DNA from: Gammaproteobacteria bacterium
GTDB lineage: Bacteria; Pseudomonadota; Gammaproteobacteria; CAIRSR01
NCBI GenBank assembly: GCA_963575655.1
Contig: CAUYTY010000190.1
Location: forward strand, 1 to 35,919
Direction: 5' to 3'
Length of the DNA stretch: 35,919 nucleotides
Of this stretch, positions 23,864 to 32,799 are shown piece by piece. The notes beneath the pieces are model-generated. The model was not told the DNA's origin. It made no database searches and saw nothing but the letters and a program-made list of their open reading frames with translations. The translations under genes and the position numbers were made by a program. Numbering within the stretch: the first letter of the stretch is position 1; each line of letters starts with the position of its first letter.

Positions 23864-24547
23864 CTAAAAAGGGAAGAGGGCGCTAATAAAGAATCGTCCG
23901 AGCCAACCCATGGTATTAGCATCGGCCACAGCACCCGTTCCGCCATAGGAGATGGTAGCGTTGGCTATGGCCGTAGAGGATACGGTATTGTCGGCATGAA
24001 TATCAGCCGGGCGAACGATACCAGAGAGACGTACGTATTCACTGCCTTGGTTGAGTCCGATAACCTTGTCGCCCCGGATTACCAAATAGCCATTAGGCAA
24101 AACTTCCGTTACCGTTACGCTGATACTTCCCGAGAGGCTGTTGCTTTGGGTGCTATCACCGCTGCCGTCGAATGTGGAGCTACCAGAAAGGCTGTTGCTG
24201 GCCAAACCCGCGATGCTGGGTTTGCGGCCAAATAAGGTGGTAATGGAGGTATCTACCGAATCGGATTTGCTTAGCGAAGTGGCAGCCTTTTTGGTGGCGT
24301 TGGTTTTCTCGACCAGTAGAACCGTGATGATATCTCCGACGCGACGCGCGCGATCGTCTTCGAAGAGAACAATGTCGTAGCCGGCGTGGAAGATAGCGCC
24401 ATCCCGTGGTGGCGGTGTATGGGCGGCGAGTGGCAGTGTCGGTGCGTAGGACGGATTGTGCTGAGGAATCTCGGCGCAGCCTTCCAAAACCAAGATGGTC
24501 AGAAATAATAGAATGATGCGCACTGGAGTAATCACGATGGGCCTCAC
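23864..24547 (-). CDS. flgH: Flagellar L-ring protein FlgH
   Basis: FlgH forms the outer-membrane bushing around the rod. The 227-residue product is a lipoprotein precursor (hydrophobic 9-21, lipobox VLEGC with C24). Family segments are [28 protein letters not shown], the Ser/Gly-rich middle, [40 protein letters not shown] and a C-terminal GWLGRFF...FPF. The start overlaps the flgG stop by 4 nt. flgI, which normally follows, is absent; a MITE chain begins 19 nt after the stop. Confidence 0.95.
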   Translation of the reverse strand: MRPIVITPVRIILLFLTILVLEGCAEIPQHNPSYAPTLPLAAHTPPPRDGAIFHAGYDIVLFEDDRARRVGDIITVLLVEKTNATKKAATSLSKSDSVDTSITTLFGRKPSIAGLASNSLSGSSTFDGSGDSTQSNSLSGSISVTVTEVLPNGYLVIRGDKVIGLNQGSEYVRLSGIVRPADIHADNTVSSTAIANATISYGGTGAVADANTMGWLGRFFISALFPF

Positions 24548-25329
24548 ACGTTGCTGGAAAGATAACCCAGCATCTGGTCGGTAGTGGAAATAGCTTTGGA
24601 ATTCATTTCATAGGCGCGTTGGGTTTCGATCATGTTCACCATTTCCTCAACGACGTTGACATTGGAACTTTCCACCGAGCCCTGGAGGATGGTGCCCATT
24701 CCGTTAAGGCCGGGTGTGGCGGTTTGGGGAGCGCCACTGGCGGCAGTTTCTTGGAACAAATTATCACCAATGGCCTGGAGCCCCGCTGGATTGACAAAAT
24801 CAGCGAGTTGGAGGTTTCCAAGCTGTTGGGGAGCGGCCTGACCTGCAAGTTGAATGGATACGGCGCCATCACTACCGATGGTGACACTCTGGGCGTTGGC
24901 AGGAACCGTAATTGAAGGCTGCAACAGCAAACCACCGGAAGTTACCATCTGCCCCTGATTATCGAGCTGGAAGGAACCGTCGCGGGTATAAGCAATGGTG
25001 CCGTCGGGGCGCAAGATCTGCAAAAACCCCCGACCGTTGACCGCCACATCCAGAGAATTCTCGGTTTGAATGATATTTCCCTGACTAAACAACTTTTCCG
25101 TGGCTACGGTACGTACCCCAGCGCCCAAGGAAAGTCCCGAAGGTAGCAACGTATTCTGCGAAGACTGGGCACCCGGCTGGCGTACATTCTGATAGAGCAG
25201 GTCCTCGAATATCGCTCGTCCTTTCTTGAAGCCAGTGGTGCTGACATTGGCGAGGTTGTTAGAGACCACGGCCATGCGCGTTTGTTGCGCATCCAGACCG
25301 GTTTTGGCAATCCACAGGGCACGGTTCAT
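24544..25329 (-). CDS. flgG: Flagellar distal rod protein FlgG
   Basis: The 261-residue length equals the family norm. The N-terminal heptad region [47 protein letters not shown] and C-terminal [39 protein letters not shown] (written here from the family: the copy reads [12 protein letters not shown]) are the two halves that coil together in the rod. A CTGGAGAACG ribosome binding site precedes ATG 25329. It is separated from flgF by 390 bp, which is unusual and holds a small frame. Confidence 0.96.
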   Translation of the reverse strand: MNRALWIAKTGLDAQQTRMAVVSNNLANVSTTGFKKGRAIFEDLLYQNVRQPGAQSSQNTLLPSGLSLGAGVRTVATEKLFSQGNIIQTENSLDVAVNGRGFLQILRPDGTIAYTRDGSFQLDNQGQMVTSGGLLLQPSITVPANAQSVTIGSDGAVSIQLAGQAAPQQLGNLQLADFVNPAGLQAIGDNLFQETAASGAPQTATPGLNGMGTILQGSVESSNVNVVEEMVNMIETQRAYEMNSKAISTTDQMLGYLSSNV

Positions 25330-25508
25330 TATCGTTCTCCAGTTAAAACTAGGCGATTCGGTTTATATTTTCTGATTCGGATAGAACGTTAGCATCCAAT
25401 AACATCAATCGTCCGCGGAAATTTCTACCTATGGTTTTCGCGCGCCAACTGGTTATCGTTTTATCAGGCAGATCATCTTAATCACTCTATTTATTCGGTT
25501 TGTTTTTG

Positions 25509-25664
25509 CTATGCTTCAACGGCCGGCCACAGGCCTAATGTTTCTTTTTGGGTGTACTTGTAAGTTAGAATTTCAATAAAGTCTAATGCTTCCAAGGCTG
25601 TGGTGCTGGGTAGTTCTCTAATCTTGTCGAGGATGCCACTCTTTGTGAGTCTTTCCAGATTCAC
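25509..25664 (-). CDS. Small protein between flgF and flgG, DUF2281/antitoxin-like
   Basis: GTG 25664 gives 51 residues; the frame stays open back to 25769, where it would overlap the flgF end. The core LERLTKSGILDKIRELPSTTALEALDFIEILTYKYTQ resembles the short helical 'I..LP....EVLDFIEFL' proteins of the DUF2281/antitoxin group. No toxin gene is next to it. No strong ribosome binding site is visible, so the start and even expression are uncertain. Its location splits the rod genes, which are usually adjacent. Confidence 0.45.
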   Translation of the reverse strand: MNLERLTKSGILDKIRELPSTTALEALDFIEILTYKYTQKETLGLWPAVEA

Positions 25665-25719
25665 ATTGATTGTATCATTGGTTAGTATCGTATGACACCC
25701 CCTATTTAAGAAATAAATA

Positions 25720-26460
25720 CTATTGAAGCTGCAATAGTTTAGACGCTGCCGCCGCATTATCCTCTCCACTCCTCATCATTTTTACCTGCATCTCATACTG
25801 GCGTTGAAGGTTAATCATCGTTACCAACGAGTCAACAGGATTTGCATTACTTCCCTCGACTGCCCGAGAGCTTATGGTTACGCTTGCGTCGGGGGGGGCG
25901 GTTTCACCATTGGGTAGATGGAAGAGACCTTCTAATCCCTTTTCCACTTGCTCTAAAGGTGGGTTGACTAATTTAATCCGATCCAGAACCACCATAGCGT
26001 TGGGGGCTTGACCCAACGGACGGGCAGTGATGGTCCCATCATCGGCAATCTCGATTTTTTCGTAGGGAGGGATGGAGATGGGACCATTATTACCGAGCAC
26101 ATAATGACCGGTACCGGTAGTGAGTACTCCACCAGGTCCCAGAGTTAGATCACCGCCCCGGGTATAGGCTTCATTGCCATCCGGGCCTTGCACTGCAATA
26201 AATCCATGTCCCTTTATTGCTACGTCCAGATCGTTTCCGGTGGAAATAATCGGGCCAGGCGTAAAGTCGATGCCGGGGCGTTCGCTCATGGAATAGACCC
26301 GAGTAGGGTATACCTGACCGAAGACCGGCATCGCCCGGAATTGATTGAGGTCGGCACGGAAACCGGTAGTGCTCACATTGGCCAGATTGTGATTGTTCGC
26401 CTCTTGGGCCTGCATTACCTGCTTGGCCCCAGACATGGCAACAAAGAGCATACGGTCCAT
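25720..26460 (-). CDS. flgF: Flagellar proximal rod protein FlgF
   Basis: The 246-residue protein begins [48 protein letters not shown], typical of FlgF, and ends with the rod C-terminal helix EGSNANPVDSLVTMINLQRQYEMQVKMM. The hook-basal-body core motif GHGFIAVQGPDG is present. A GGGGAAA site precedes ATG 26460, 33 nt after flgE. Length is normal. Confidence 0.95.
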   Translation of the reverse strand: MDRMLFVAMSGAKQVMQAQEANNHNLANVSTTGFRADLNQFRAMPVFGQVYPTRVYSMSERPGIDFTPGPIISTGNDLDVAIKGHGFIAVQGPDGNEAYTRGGDLTLGPGGVLTTGTGHYVLGNNGPISIPPYEKIEIADDGTITARPLGQAPNAMVVLDRIKLVNPPLEQVEKGLEGLFHLPNGETAPPDASVTISSRAVEGSNANPVDSLVTMINLQRQYEMQVKMMRSGEDNAAAASKLLQLQ

Positions 26461-26493
26461 GGTCGTTTCCCCAATTGTGTTTTAAATGCTCAC

Positions 26494-28782
26494 TTAGCGC
26501 AGATTGACGATAGTCTGGGTCAAGGTGTCAACAGCGGAGATTACTTGAGCATTGGCCTGGAAGCTCCGCTGAGACACAATCATATCGACTAATTGCTTGG
26601 TAAGGTCGACATTGGATGATTCTAACGCCCCGGACTGAATCGTTCCCATATTACCTGGGCCACCTGGTGTTCCCGGTACGGGCGTCCCGGAGGTGGAAGT
26701 CTGCGCCCACTCGGTATTTCCTACCGGTCGCAGTCCTTGGATATTAGCAAAATTAAACATCGCCACTTGACCAAGAGTACGGCTGTGACCGTTGGTAAAG
26801 AGGCTGGAAACGGTACCGTCGTTGGCTACATTGATGCTACTGATATGCCCAGTGGCGTAACCGTCTTGGGTAATAGCGGATACGCCGGAGGGGCTACCGT
26901 ATTGCGTGATTTTCCCGTTTTCATTACCCAGATCCATCGTGAAATCAATGTTGGCTGCCCCATTGTTCATCACGGCAGTGAGTTTGATTTTCCCAAGGTC
27001 AGCGGGTGTTGCCGGTGGGGGATAGGTAGTATTCAGTGTTCCATTGCTATCAAACTCTAGCGTCATCGGCGAGCCAGTACCGTTAGGCTCTTTAATCTCC
27101 GCGCCATCCACAAAGGTATGTACATCCCAAAGTTTGGAGCCAGTTTTTACAAAGTAAAAGGAGGTTAGGTGAGAGCCACCCTGTGAATCGTAGATCGTGG
27201 TAGAAGTGGTATAGTCATAGCTCGCAGGGGTGGGAAGACTGCCTGGGGCTGGGTCGGTCCAGATCTTCCCCACGTTACCATTCGCGTTTAGGGTAGGGTT
27301 TACTATTTCTTTATTCTGTAGGCCATTGAGGCTGAACTTAAGGGGGTCAGCCAAACCGCCCGGATTTTGAATGGTGTATTGGAATTGATCCGGTTGCGTG
27401 CGGAGCGTCCCATCCATATTGGCAAACACTTTTATGGGGCTGGGATTATTCGAATCGAGAAAGACTTCCTGCCCATAGGGGGCGTTAACAAGGTTGCCAC
27501 CCGCGTCTCGCGCATCTACGAATGCGTGCATATCCCACTCTCTGGACCCGTACCCTTTTGAGACGAAATAGAGGGTGGCATTGTGGTCTACCCCCAAGGA
27601 ATCTTTACCTATGGATTTAGTGATAACACCGACATTACTGTCGTAGGTTAAAGGATCCGCAGGATTAAAGGCTCCTACAGGTAGTGTCGTTCCCGGTGGA
27701 ACGGCAGTATCCAGTGCCGCCGTTGAGGCGCTGTTTAATCCTAAAGTATCTATATTCTCGCCAGCGGTTTGGATAGCGTTATCGAGATTAATGGTGAAAT
27801 TGATGGGGTTGGCATTATTAATCGGATTGATAAGACCAGGGTCTGGTTGGATATGGTTAGAGATACCGTCAATATTGTTGAAGGTGAGTTGGAGTGGGTT
27901 TTGGGTTTTTATAGCACCGGTGGTGGAATTGAAGGTTACCTTGGCGAGGGTCGGTGGATTGGTCCCAAAATTCGGGTCATTGGGGGCAAATGCAGGGAAT
28001 ACTTCAACACCACCCTGAACACCGTTCACATTGTCTACGACAGTATGTACCGTCCAAACAATATCGTTGTTTGCATCAAGTTCGCCAGTATTGACGAAGT
28101 ACATACTGGCGGTATGAGAGATTCCCTTAGAATCGTAGATCGTGGTTGAAGTCTTACTATTGTAAGTACTTGGCACCGCTGAGTTAAAGGGCGGATCGTT
28201 TGGTATTATCGCTGCCTTGGCATTCAAGCGCAGCCCCTTAACGGTTAAAGTATCGGTTGCCTTAGGATAGGCCTCCGCAGAGTTTAGGTTGATAACCGCA
28301 GACAAGGAAGTTGTCGGCGAGGGGTCGATATCGCTCTGATCTACGTGGAGCTTATCGATCGATCCGATAATCTCTCCGGTGGAGGTGTCGGCCTGATAGA
28401 CATTTAGGTATTGACCCTGAGCATTGACCACATCATTGTTCTTATCGATATGGAAGGCGCCATTCCGAGTGAATAGGGGATTTTGGCTGCCGCTATCAGT
28501 AACGCGGAAGAAGCCGTCACCAGAAATGGCTAGGTCTAGGCTTTGATCCGTGGTATTGGCATTGCCCTGAGTGAATTGTTGGACTACACCGGTGACTTTT
28601 ACCCCGCTGCCGATTCGAGCGCCGCTGTAGGTTCTCAGTGAGGCGCTGTAGAGATCAGCGAATTCGGTGCGTGAGAATTTGAAACCCGTCGTGTTAGCGT
28701 TGGCAATGTTATTGCCAATCACGGAAAGGTCGGTGGATGAGGCATTGAGACCGCTCAGGGCAGTATTGAAGGACATAGACAT
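26494..28782 (-). CDS. flgE: Flagellar hook protein FlgE, enlarged with repeated domains
   Basis: FlgE polymerises into the hook. Residues 1-75 (MSMSFNTALSGLNASSTDLS and NNIANANTTGFK) and the last 60 (LESSNVDLTKQLVDMIVSQRSFQANAQVIS) are the coiled D0/D1 ends. At 762 residues it is nearly twice the E. coli length (402). The middle holds three related segments starting at about 207 (STTIYDSKGISHTASMYFVNTG), 379 (GVDHNATLYFVSKG) and 523 (STTIYDSQGGSHLTSFYFVKTG), each followed by a W-x-V/M-H-x-x-V/F-V-D strand, so the outer D2 domain appears triplicated. A GAGGAG site precedes ATG 28782. The hook surface should be thicker than usual. Confidence 0.95.
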   Translation of the reverse strand: MSMSFNTALSGLNASSTDLSVIGNNIANANTTGFKFSRTEFADLYSASLRTYSGARIGSGVKVTGVVQQFTQGNANTTDQSLDLAISGDGFFRVTDSGSQNPLFTRNGAFHIDKNNDVVNAQGQYLNVYQADTSTGEIIGSIDKLHVDQSDIDPSPTTSLSAVINLNSAEAYPKATDTLTVKGLRLNAKAAIIPNDPPFNSAVPSTYNSKTSTTIYDSKGISHTASMYFVNTGELDANNDIVWTVHTVVDNVNGVQGGVEVFPAFAPNDPNFGTNPPTLAKVTFNSTTGAIKTQNPLQLTFNNIDGISNHIQPDPGLINPINNANPINFTINLDNAIQTAGENIDTLGLNSASTAALDTAVPPGTTLPVGAFNPADPLTYDSNVGVITKSIGKDSLGVDHNATLYFVSKGYGSREWDMHAFVDARDAGGNLVNAPYGQEVFLDSNNPSPIKVFANMDGTLRTQPDQFQYTIQNPGGLADPLKFSLNGLQNKEIVNPTLNANGNVGKIWTDPAPGSLPTPASYDYTTSTTIYDSQGGSHLTSFYFVKTGSKLWDVHTFVDGAEIKEPNGTGSPMTLEFDSNGTLNTTYPPPATPADLGKIKLTAVMNNGAANIDFTMDLGNENGKITQYGSPSGVSAITQDGYATGHISSINVANDGTVSSLFTNGHSRTLGQVAMFNFANIQGLRPVGNTEWAQTSTSGTPVPGTPGGPGNMGTIQSGALESSNVDLTKQLVDMIVSQRSFQANAQVISAVDTLTQTIVNLR

Positions 28783-28848
28783 GACGCTCTCCTCTACTTC
28801 AGTGTGTTTAGTGTTGTATGGGTTATGGGTTTATGACAAAATTGTGTT

Positions 28849-29556
28849 TTACATCAGCATGGACACTTGGTCCAAACCTACCTCACCTAGATCCTCCAGC
28901 TCTAATACTAATCCGGAAGAACCGAGGGCTACGCTATTTACGCGAGCAGCGACCAGAGTATCTGCTGTTACCTGTTTTCCATCTTGGAGGTAGCTAGCTT
29001 TTACTTGATAGGTACCGCTCGGGGCGTGTTGTCCGTTAGCAAGGGTTCCATCCCAAGAGAAGGGAATCGTGCCGGCAGAATTATTCCCCAGGCTGAGAGT
29101 CTGTACCGTATGTCCGGCCGCATCTTGGACCTCAACCGTCAACGAATTGGTAGAGGCCGGCAGATTTACCGCACCGGTTAGTGGCAACGTATCGGTCAAT
29201 TCCCCACGGCTCCCAGTAGCCAGTACTTGGTGGCCGACTAATGAAGTTCCCTGGACCAGTTGAGAGGACTGCAAGCTCGAAGAAACGCCCTTCATGGTCG
29301 TATTAAGGTCGGTGACACCCGCCAAGGCGCTGAATTGAGCGAGTTGTGAGACGAATTGGGTGGAATCCATCGGCTTGCTGGGGTCCTGATTCTTGAGCTG
29401 GGTCGTCAGAAGTTTTAAGAAATCAGTTTGCCCCAAAGTTTTACTGCTGCTAAGGGCACTGAAGGCACTACTTCCCGTCGATGCAGCAGCGGAGCCACCC
29501 TTAATGGTCGTCAAGGGATTGGAGGCGGCGGCGCTGTTGGTATTCATGGTGCTCAT
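28849..29556 (-). CDS. flgD: Flagellar hook-cap protein FlgD
   Basis: FlgD caps the growing hook and is later removed. The 235-residue protein has the N-terminal signature (SSKTLGQTDFLKLLTTQLKNQDPSKPMDSTQFVSQLAQFSALAGVTDLN) followed by the Ig-like FlgD domain (PLTGAVNLPASTNSLTVEVQDAAGHTVQTLSLG, FSWDGTLANGQHAPSGTYQV). Length is close to E. coli (231). It is 66 nt upstream of flgE in the operon. Confidence 0.96.
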   Translation of the reverse strand: MSTMNTNSAAASNPLTTIKGGSAAASTGSSAFSALSSSKTLGQTDFLKLLTTQLKNQDPSKPMDSTQFVSQLAQFSALAGVTDLNTTMKGVSSSLQSSQLVQGTSLVGHQVLATGSRGELTDTLPLTGAVNLPASTNSLTVEVQDAAGHTVQTLSLGNNSAGTIPFSWDGTLANGQHAPSGTYQVKASYLQDGKQVTADTLVAARVNSVALGSSGLVLELEDLGEVGLDQVSMLM

Positions 29557-29592
29557 GGTCGTTCTCTTTGCGACGTAATCTCAAGGGGAATC

Positions 29593-30003
29593 TCAGCGAC
29601 CTAATTCCAGGGTCCGGGACATTAATTGCTTGGAGGTGTTGAGCACCTCCACGTTGTCCTGATAGGAACGGGAGGCGGAGATCATATTGGCCAGCTCTTC
29701 TACCGGGTTTACATTCGGTAGGTATATATAACCCTCAGGATTGGCCAAGGGATGATCAGGGTGGTACTCCATGCGAATTGGCGCCGGACTTTCGACGATG
29801 CCACGCACCCTAACCTCGGCCCCAACGGAATCCTTGGCTTTGTCTAGTAACGCAGAGAACACCGGATGGCGCGCACGATAAGTCTGATTGACACTGCTGC
29901 TCACGCTCTCGGCGTTGGCCATGTTGCTGGCGGTGGTGTTTAGCCGCACGCTTTGGGCGCTCATCCCCGAACCAGCGACATCAAAAATGCGATAGAGAGA
30001 CAT
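29593..30003 (-). CDS. flgC: Flagellar proximal rod protein FlgC
   Basis: The 136-residue product has the normal length and begins MSLYRIFDVAGSGMSAQSVRLNTTASNMANAESVS. The middle keeps YHPDHPLANPEGYIYLPNVNPVEEL and the end MISASRSYQDNVEVLNTSKQLMSRTLELG, a typical rod C-terminus. It starts 3 nt after flgB, using a GGGGAA ribosome binding site inside the end of flgB. Confidence 0.96.
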   Translation of the reverse strand: MSLYRIFDVAGSGMSAQSVRLNTTASNMANAESVSSSVNQTYRARHPVFSALLDKAKDSVGAEVRVRGIVESPAPIRMEYHPDHPLANPEGYIYLPNVNPVEELANMISASRSYQDNVEVLNTSKQLMSRTLELGR

Positions 30004-30006
30004 GGC

Positions 30007-30411
30007 TTATTCCCCTTTAATGGCAGTGAGCATGGTGCGTACCCGCCCATCAAGGAAGGTAATACTCGCCTGATAGCCAAGAGCGTTACTGGCAAATTCG
30101 GCGCGTTCCAGATCAGGATCTACGGTGTTTTCATCTACCGAAGGCTGATTGGGCATTCGGTATTTGAGTGGAAACGCTGTGTCGCCGAGTGTCCCTTCCA
30201 GGTGGGTTGGATGAGTGCGATTCATCGCAACCTGCGGGTTTTCGTTTTGATCCTGGATACCAGACAAGATGGACTTGAAATCAATGTCACGGGCTTTGTA
30301 GTAGGGGGTGTCGGCGTTGCTCAGGTTCCCCGCCAGGATCTCGGCGCGGCGGGCGCGTAGAGACAGGGCTTCAGGGTGGATCCCGAGGGCCTGACTGAAG
30401 TTGATTGGCAT
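30007..30411 (-). CDS. flgB: Flagellar proximal rod protein FlgB
   Basis: The 134-residue protein (normal length) starts MPINFSQALGIHPEALSLRARRAEILAGNLSNADTPYYKARDIDFKSIL and ends EFASNALGYQASITFLDGRVRTMLTAIKG. GGAGG lies 9 nt before ATG 30411. It is the first gene of flgB-C-D-E-F-G-H, read from a sigma-54 promoter about 40 nt upstream. flgA and flgM are not upstream; the next gene is the unrelated BepA-like protease. Confidence 0.96.
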   Translation of the reverse strand: MPINFSQALGIHPEALSLRARRAEILAGNLSNADTPYYKARDIDFKSILSGIQDQNENPQVAMNRTHPTHLEGTLGDTAFPLKYRMPNQPSVDENTVDPDLERAEFASNALGYQASITFLDGRVRTMLTAIKGE

Positions 30412-30448
30412 GGGGGTAACCTCCGACGTTGCTCTGCGAGAAGTAACA

Positions 30449-30464
30449 GCAAGTCTCGGGCCAA
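30449..30464 (-). promoter_or_regulatory. Sigma-54 promoter of the flgB operon
   Basis: The minus strand reads TTGGCCCGAGACTTGCT, against the consensus TTGGCACG-N4-TTGCT: one mismatch and exact -24/-12 spacing (GG and GC 10 bp apart). The transcription start would fall near 30437, leaving a leader of about 26 nt with a GGAGG ribosome binding site. Rod and hook genes are RpoN-dependent in Pseudomonas and Vibrio, which supports it. Confidence 0.8.
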
Positions 30465-30590
30465 GATGTTTTTGATACGTGTAATCAGTTGGTTACTGAA
30501 ATTCTGGGGGGCGTCTGCGGCGCGACGACAGGATTCTGACACTGTACTGGGAGGCGATGCGACGGAAAAAAGGCAATCTATTGCTGTTTT

Positions 30591-30651
30591 GGGCGACTGT
30601 CTTTACATCATTCCCACGCTTTGCGTGGGAATGATGTAAAGACAGTCGCCC
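30591..30651. repeat. Perfect 29-bp-arm palindrome
   Basis: The arm at 30591-30619 (beginning GGGCGACTGTCTTTACATCA) is exactly complementary to 30623-30651 around a TTT loop. The core CATTCCCACGC/GCGTGGGAATG is also found at 34304-34326 and 34470-34493. It lies between the 3' end of the bepA-like gene and the flgB promoter, so it may end transcription from bepA and insulate the flagellar operon. No T tract follows on either strand. Confidence 0.85.
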
Positions 30652-30704
30652 GTGAGGCGGGTGAAAGTGTCGCGCAGCTATGAGTCGCGGGTTAAGTGGG
30701 TAGC

Positions 30705-32243
30705 CTAATTTCCCCAGCCCCCTTTGGTTCGTTCTTTTTCTGCGGCCAATTCTTCATCCAGTACTTTGATCCGCGCCTCGATGCGTGACCCTGTATAAAA
30801 GTCCAGATTTGGCAAGGCCAGGGCTTTACGTAATTCGTAGGCAGCGGTGCGAGTTTCTCCCGTTAGGTATAGATATTCCGCCACAGCTTCGCGGGAGGCG
30901 GGCGTGTTTCCGACTTCTCCCTCCGCTTGGGCGAGGAGTTTGTACCAGGCTGGATTGGGTGAGCGGTCACGCATAAACCCTTGGAGCAGATCCCGGGCCT
31001 CTTTGGGACGCTTTGCTTGGAGCAGGGTCCGCGTCTCGTTTACGGTCACACTTAAATTGTTGGGATAGAGACGCTGGGCCTGTCCGTACACCGTTAGGGC
31101 GGCGGCGGTGTTGCCTGTGGCTAGCTCAATGTCGGCTTGGGTGATCAGATAGGGAATGCGTTCTGGGTCGGCGGTGAGGAGTCGTGCGACCTCAACGCGC
31201 GCCGCTTGTGGATCGTGGTTGGCAAGGAGGGCTAAAGCGTAGGCATAATGGGTTGCCGCAGCATTGCGATAACTACCATTGTCGAGAGAATGTTTTAGCT
31301 CCTGCACTCCCTGTGCGGGAGACGGTAATGCACGAATCTTGAGACGAGCCCGTACTAGATGGTAGGCAAGCGAATCTGCCCGTTGACGGTATGAAAATTG
31401 TTCTGCGCGATTGCGGGCATCGGTGATACGTGACTCCGTTACTGGGTGGTCACGCAAAAATTCTGGGAGTGTGCCGACATCGTAACGTGCGCTTTTTTGT
31501 AGATGCTCGAAGAAACCCGCCATGGCGCGCGGGTCGAAGCCTGCCCGCTGGAGCGACTGAATGCCCACGCGATCCGCCTCTTGTTCGTTGCCGCGCAGAA
31601 AGTTGATCTGCATCTGGGTACTACCGGCAGCAGCCGCTGCAATGGCGGCCTCTCCCGCTTGGCCAGTTTGGCTGGCAATCACGATGGCAGCCAACATCGC
31701 GGCAATAGTGGGTATGCTCATGCGATCTCCCATCTCTATGGAACGGGCGATGTGGTGTTGACTGACGTGGGCAACCTCGTGGGCAATTACCGCCGCCAGC
31801 TCGTGTTCTGAATCGGTCGCTAGGAGAAGTCCTGTATTGATCCCAATATGGCCACCAGGGCCAGCGAAGGCGTTGATGGTGGGGTCGTCTACCGCGAAGA
31901 AGTCAAAACTCTGGATTGGGGTGTCGGCATTGGCGACTATCTGATAGCCCAAAGAATGGAGGTAGTCGGTTACGATGCTATCGTCCACGAAACTAATCGA
32001 GCGGCGCAGGTTGCGCATGAATGCCTCCCCCAAGCGACGATCCTCTTCAGGAGAGAGATAACGACCGGCGGATTCCCCGATAATGGGCAGGTTTAGATCC
32101 AGGGGGTCAGCAATGGCAACGCTAGACCCGAAGGGCGTGCTAACCAGTAGCAGTAATAGGGGATAGTTCAAGGCAAGAACTCCTAAGGTAAGGACGATAG
32201 CAATCCAAATAGCGAGTGTCGTGAGATAACTATTTATCTTCAT
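30705..32243 (-). CDS. bepA: BepA-like periplasmic M48 metalloprotease with TPR repeats
   Basis: BepA checks outer-membrane assembly, degrading misfolded LptD and BAM substrates. The 512-residue protein has two hydrophobic N-terminal stretches (8-37) and a likely cleavage near AIA-DP (45). The protease domain contains HEVAH (H155, E156, H159) and third ligand E222 in NEQEADRVG, followed by the catalytic-site loop at RDHPVTESRI. From about 300 there are TPR-like helices (YRNAAATHYAYALALLANHDPQAARVEVARLLTADP and later units). It is a little longer than E. coli BepA (487). No clear ribosome binding site precedes ATG 32243. It is divergent from tusA. Confidence 0.92.
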   Translation of the reverse strand: MKINSYLTTLAIWIAIVLTLGVLALNYPLLLLLVSTPFGSSVAIADPLDLNLPIIGESAGRYLSPEEDRRLGEAFMRNLRRSISFVDDSIVTDYLHSLGYQIVANADTPIQSFDFFAVDDPTINAFAGPGGHIGINTGLLLATDSEHELAAVIAHEVAHVSQHHIARSIEMGDRMSIPTIAAMLAAIVIASQTGQAGEAAIAAAAAGSTQMQINFLRGNEQEADRVGIQSLQRAGFDPRAMAGFFEHLQKSARYDVGTLPEFLRDHPVTESRITDARNRAEQFSYRQRADSLAYHLVRARLKIRALPSPAQGVQELKHSLDNGSYRNAAATHYAYALALLANHDPQAARVEVARLLTADPERIPYLITQADIELATGNTAAALTVYGQAQRLYPNNLSVTVNETRTLLQAKRPKEARDLLQGFMRDRSPNPAWYKLLAQAEGEVGNTPASREAVAEYLYLTGETRTAAYELRKALALPNLDFYTGSRIEARIKVLDEELAAEKERTKGGWGN

Positions 32244-32539
32244 TCGGAAAATGAGTGAAAGGATGAGGAATGAGGGCGTGCGTCGCCGTTACTTCAGCAT
32301 TTTCCGAGTGAAGCAAATGGTTATATTGTGGGTAGGTGGTCTCTCAGGTGGGCAGAATCGGAGACAATCCGAGTCTATGGTAGTATGGCCGCCGCTCAAG
32401 CCCCAACACCGGCGGGGAAGGCTGCCCAAGCACCTCGCCTCGGATCGTACCACCCGAGTGGCCGCTTCCTGTGTTTGGTTGACCCACCCCTGTTTTCTAA
32501 CCCCCTAATCAAGGGGATCACTTTAGTAGGAGAGTGACA

Positions 32540-32770
32540 ATGGCGAATTACGATCAAGTCCTGGATGCCTCTGGCCTGAATTGCCCACTGCCGATTTTGC
32601 GCGCCAAAAAGGCACTCACTGCCATGGAGAGCGGTAAGGTGTTGCGTATCATTGCCACCGACCCCGGTTCCGTGAAGGACTTCGACTCTTTTGCCAAGCA
32701 GACCGGTAATCCGCTCCTGGAGTCTGGTGAGGAAGATGGCAAGTTCGTCTTTTTAATCAAGAAAGCGTAA
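32540..32770 (+). CDS. tusA: Sulfur-carrier protein TusA
   Basis: ATG 32540 follows AGGAGAGTGACA; a GTG two codons earlier is part of that site. The 76-residue protein has the TusA CPxP motif (LDASGLNCPLPILRAKKAL, sulfur-carrying Cys15) and the usual two-helix, four-strand pattern (VLRIIATDPGSVKDFDSFAKQTGN). In sulfur oxidisers TusA shuttles sulfane sulfur between rhodanese, DsrE2/DsrEFH and the Hdr-like or Dsr systems, apart from its tRNA thiolation role. It lies 29 nt before dsrE2. The 290-bp upstream region shared with bepA has no named promoter. Confidence 0.95.
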   Translation: MANYDQVLDASGLNCPLPILRAKKALTAMESGKVLRIIATDPGSVKDFDSFAKQTGNPLLESGEEDGKFVFLIKKA

Positions 32771-32799
32771 TTCTGCGCCCGTTTTCGGAAGATTATCCC

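Noticed and set aside
32251-32537. Small + strand frames in the bepA-tusA spacer
   Set aside because: They have no ribosome binding site or homology, and the space is a divergent promoter region.
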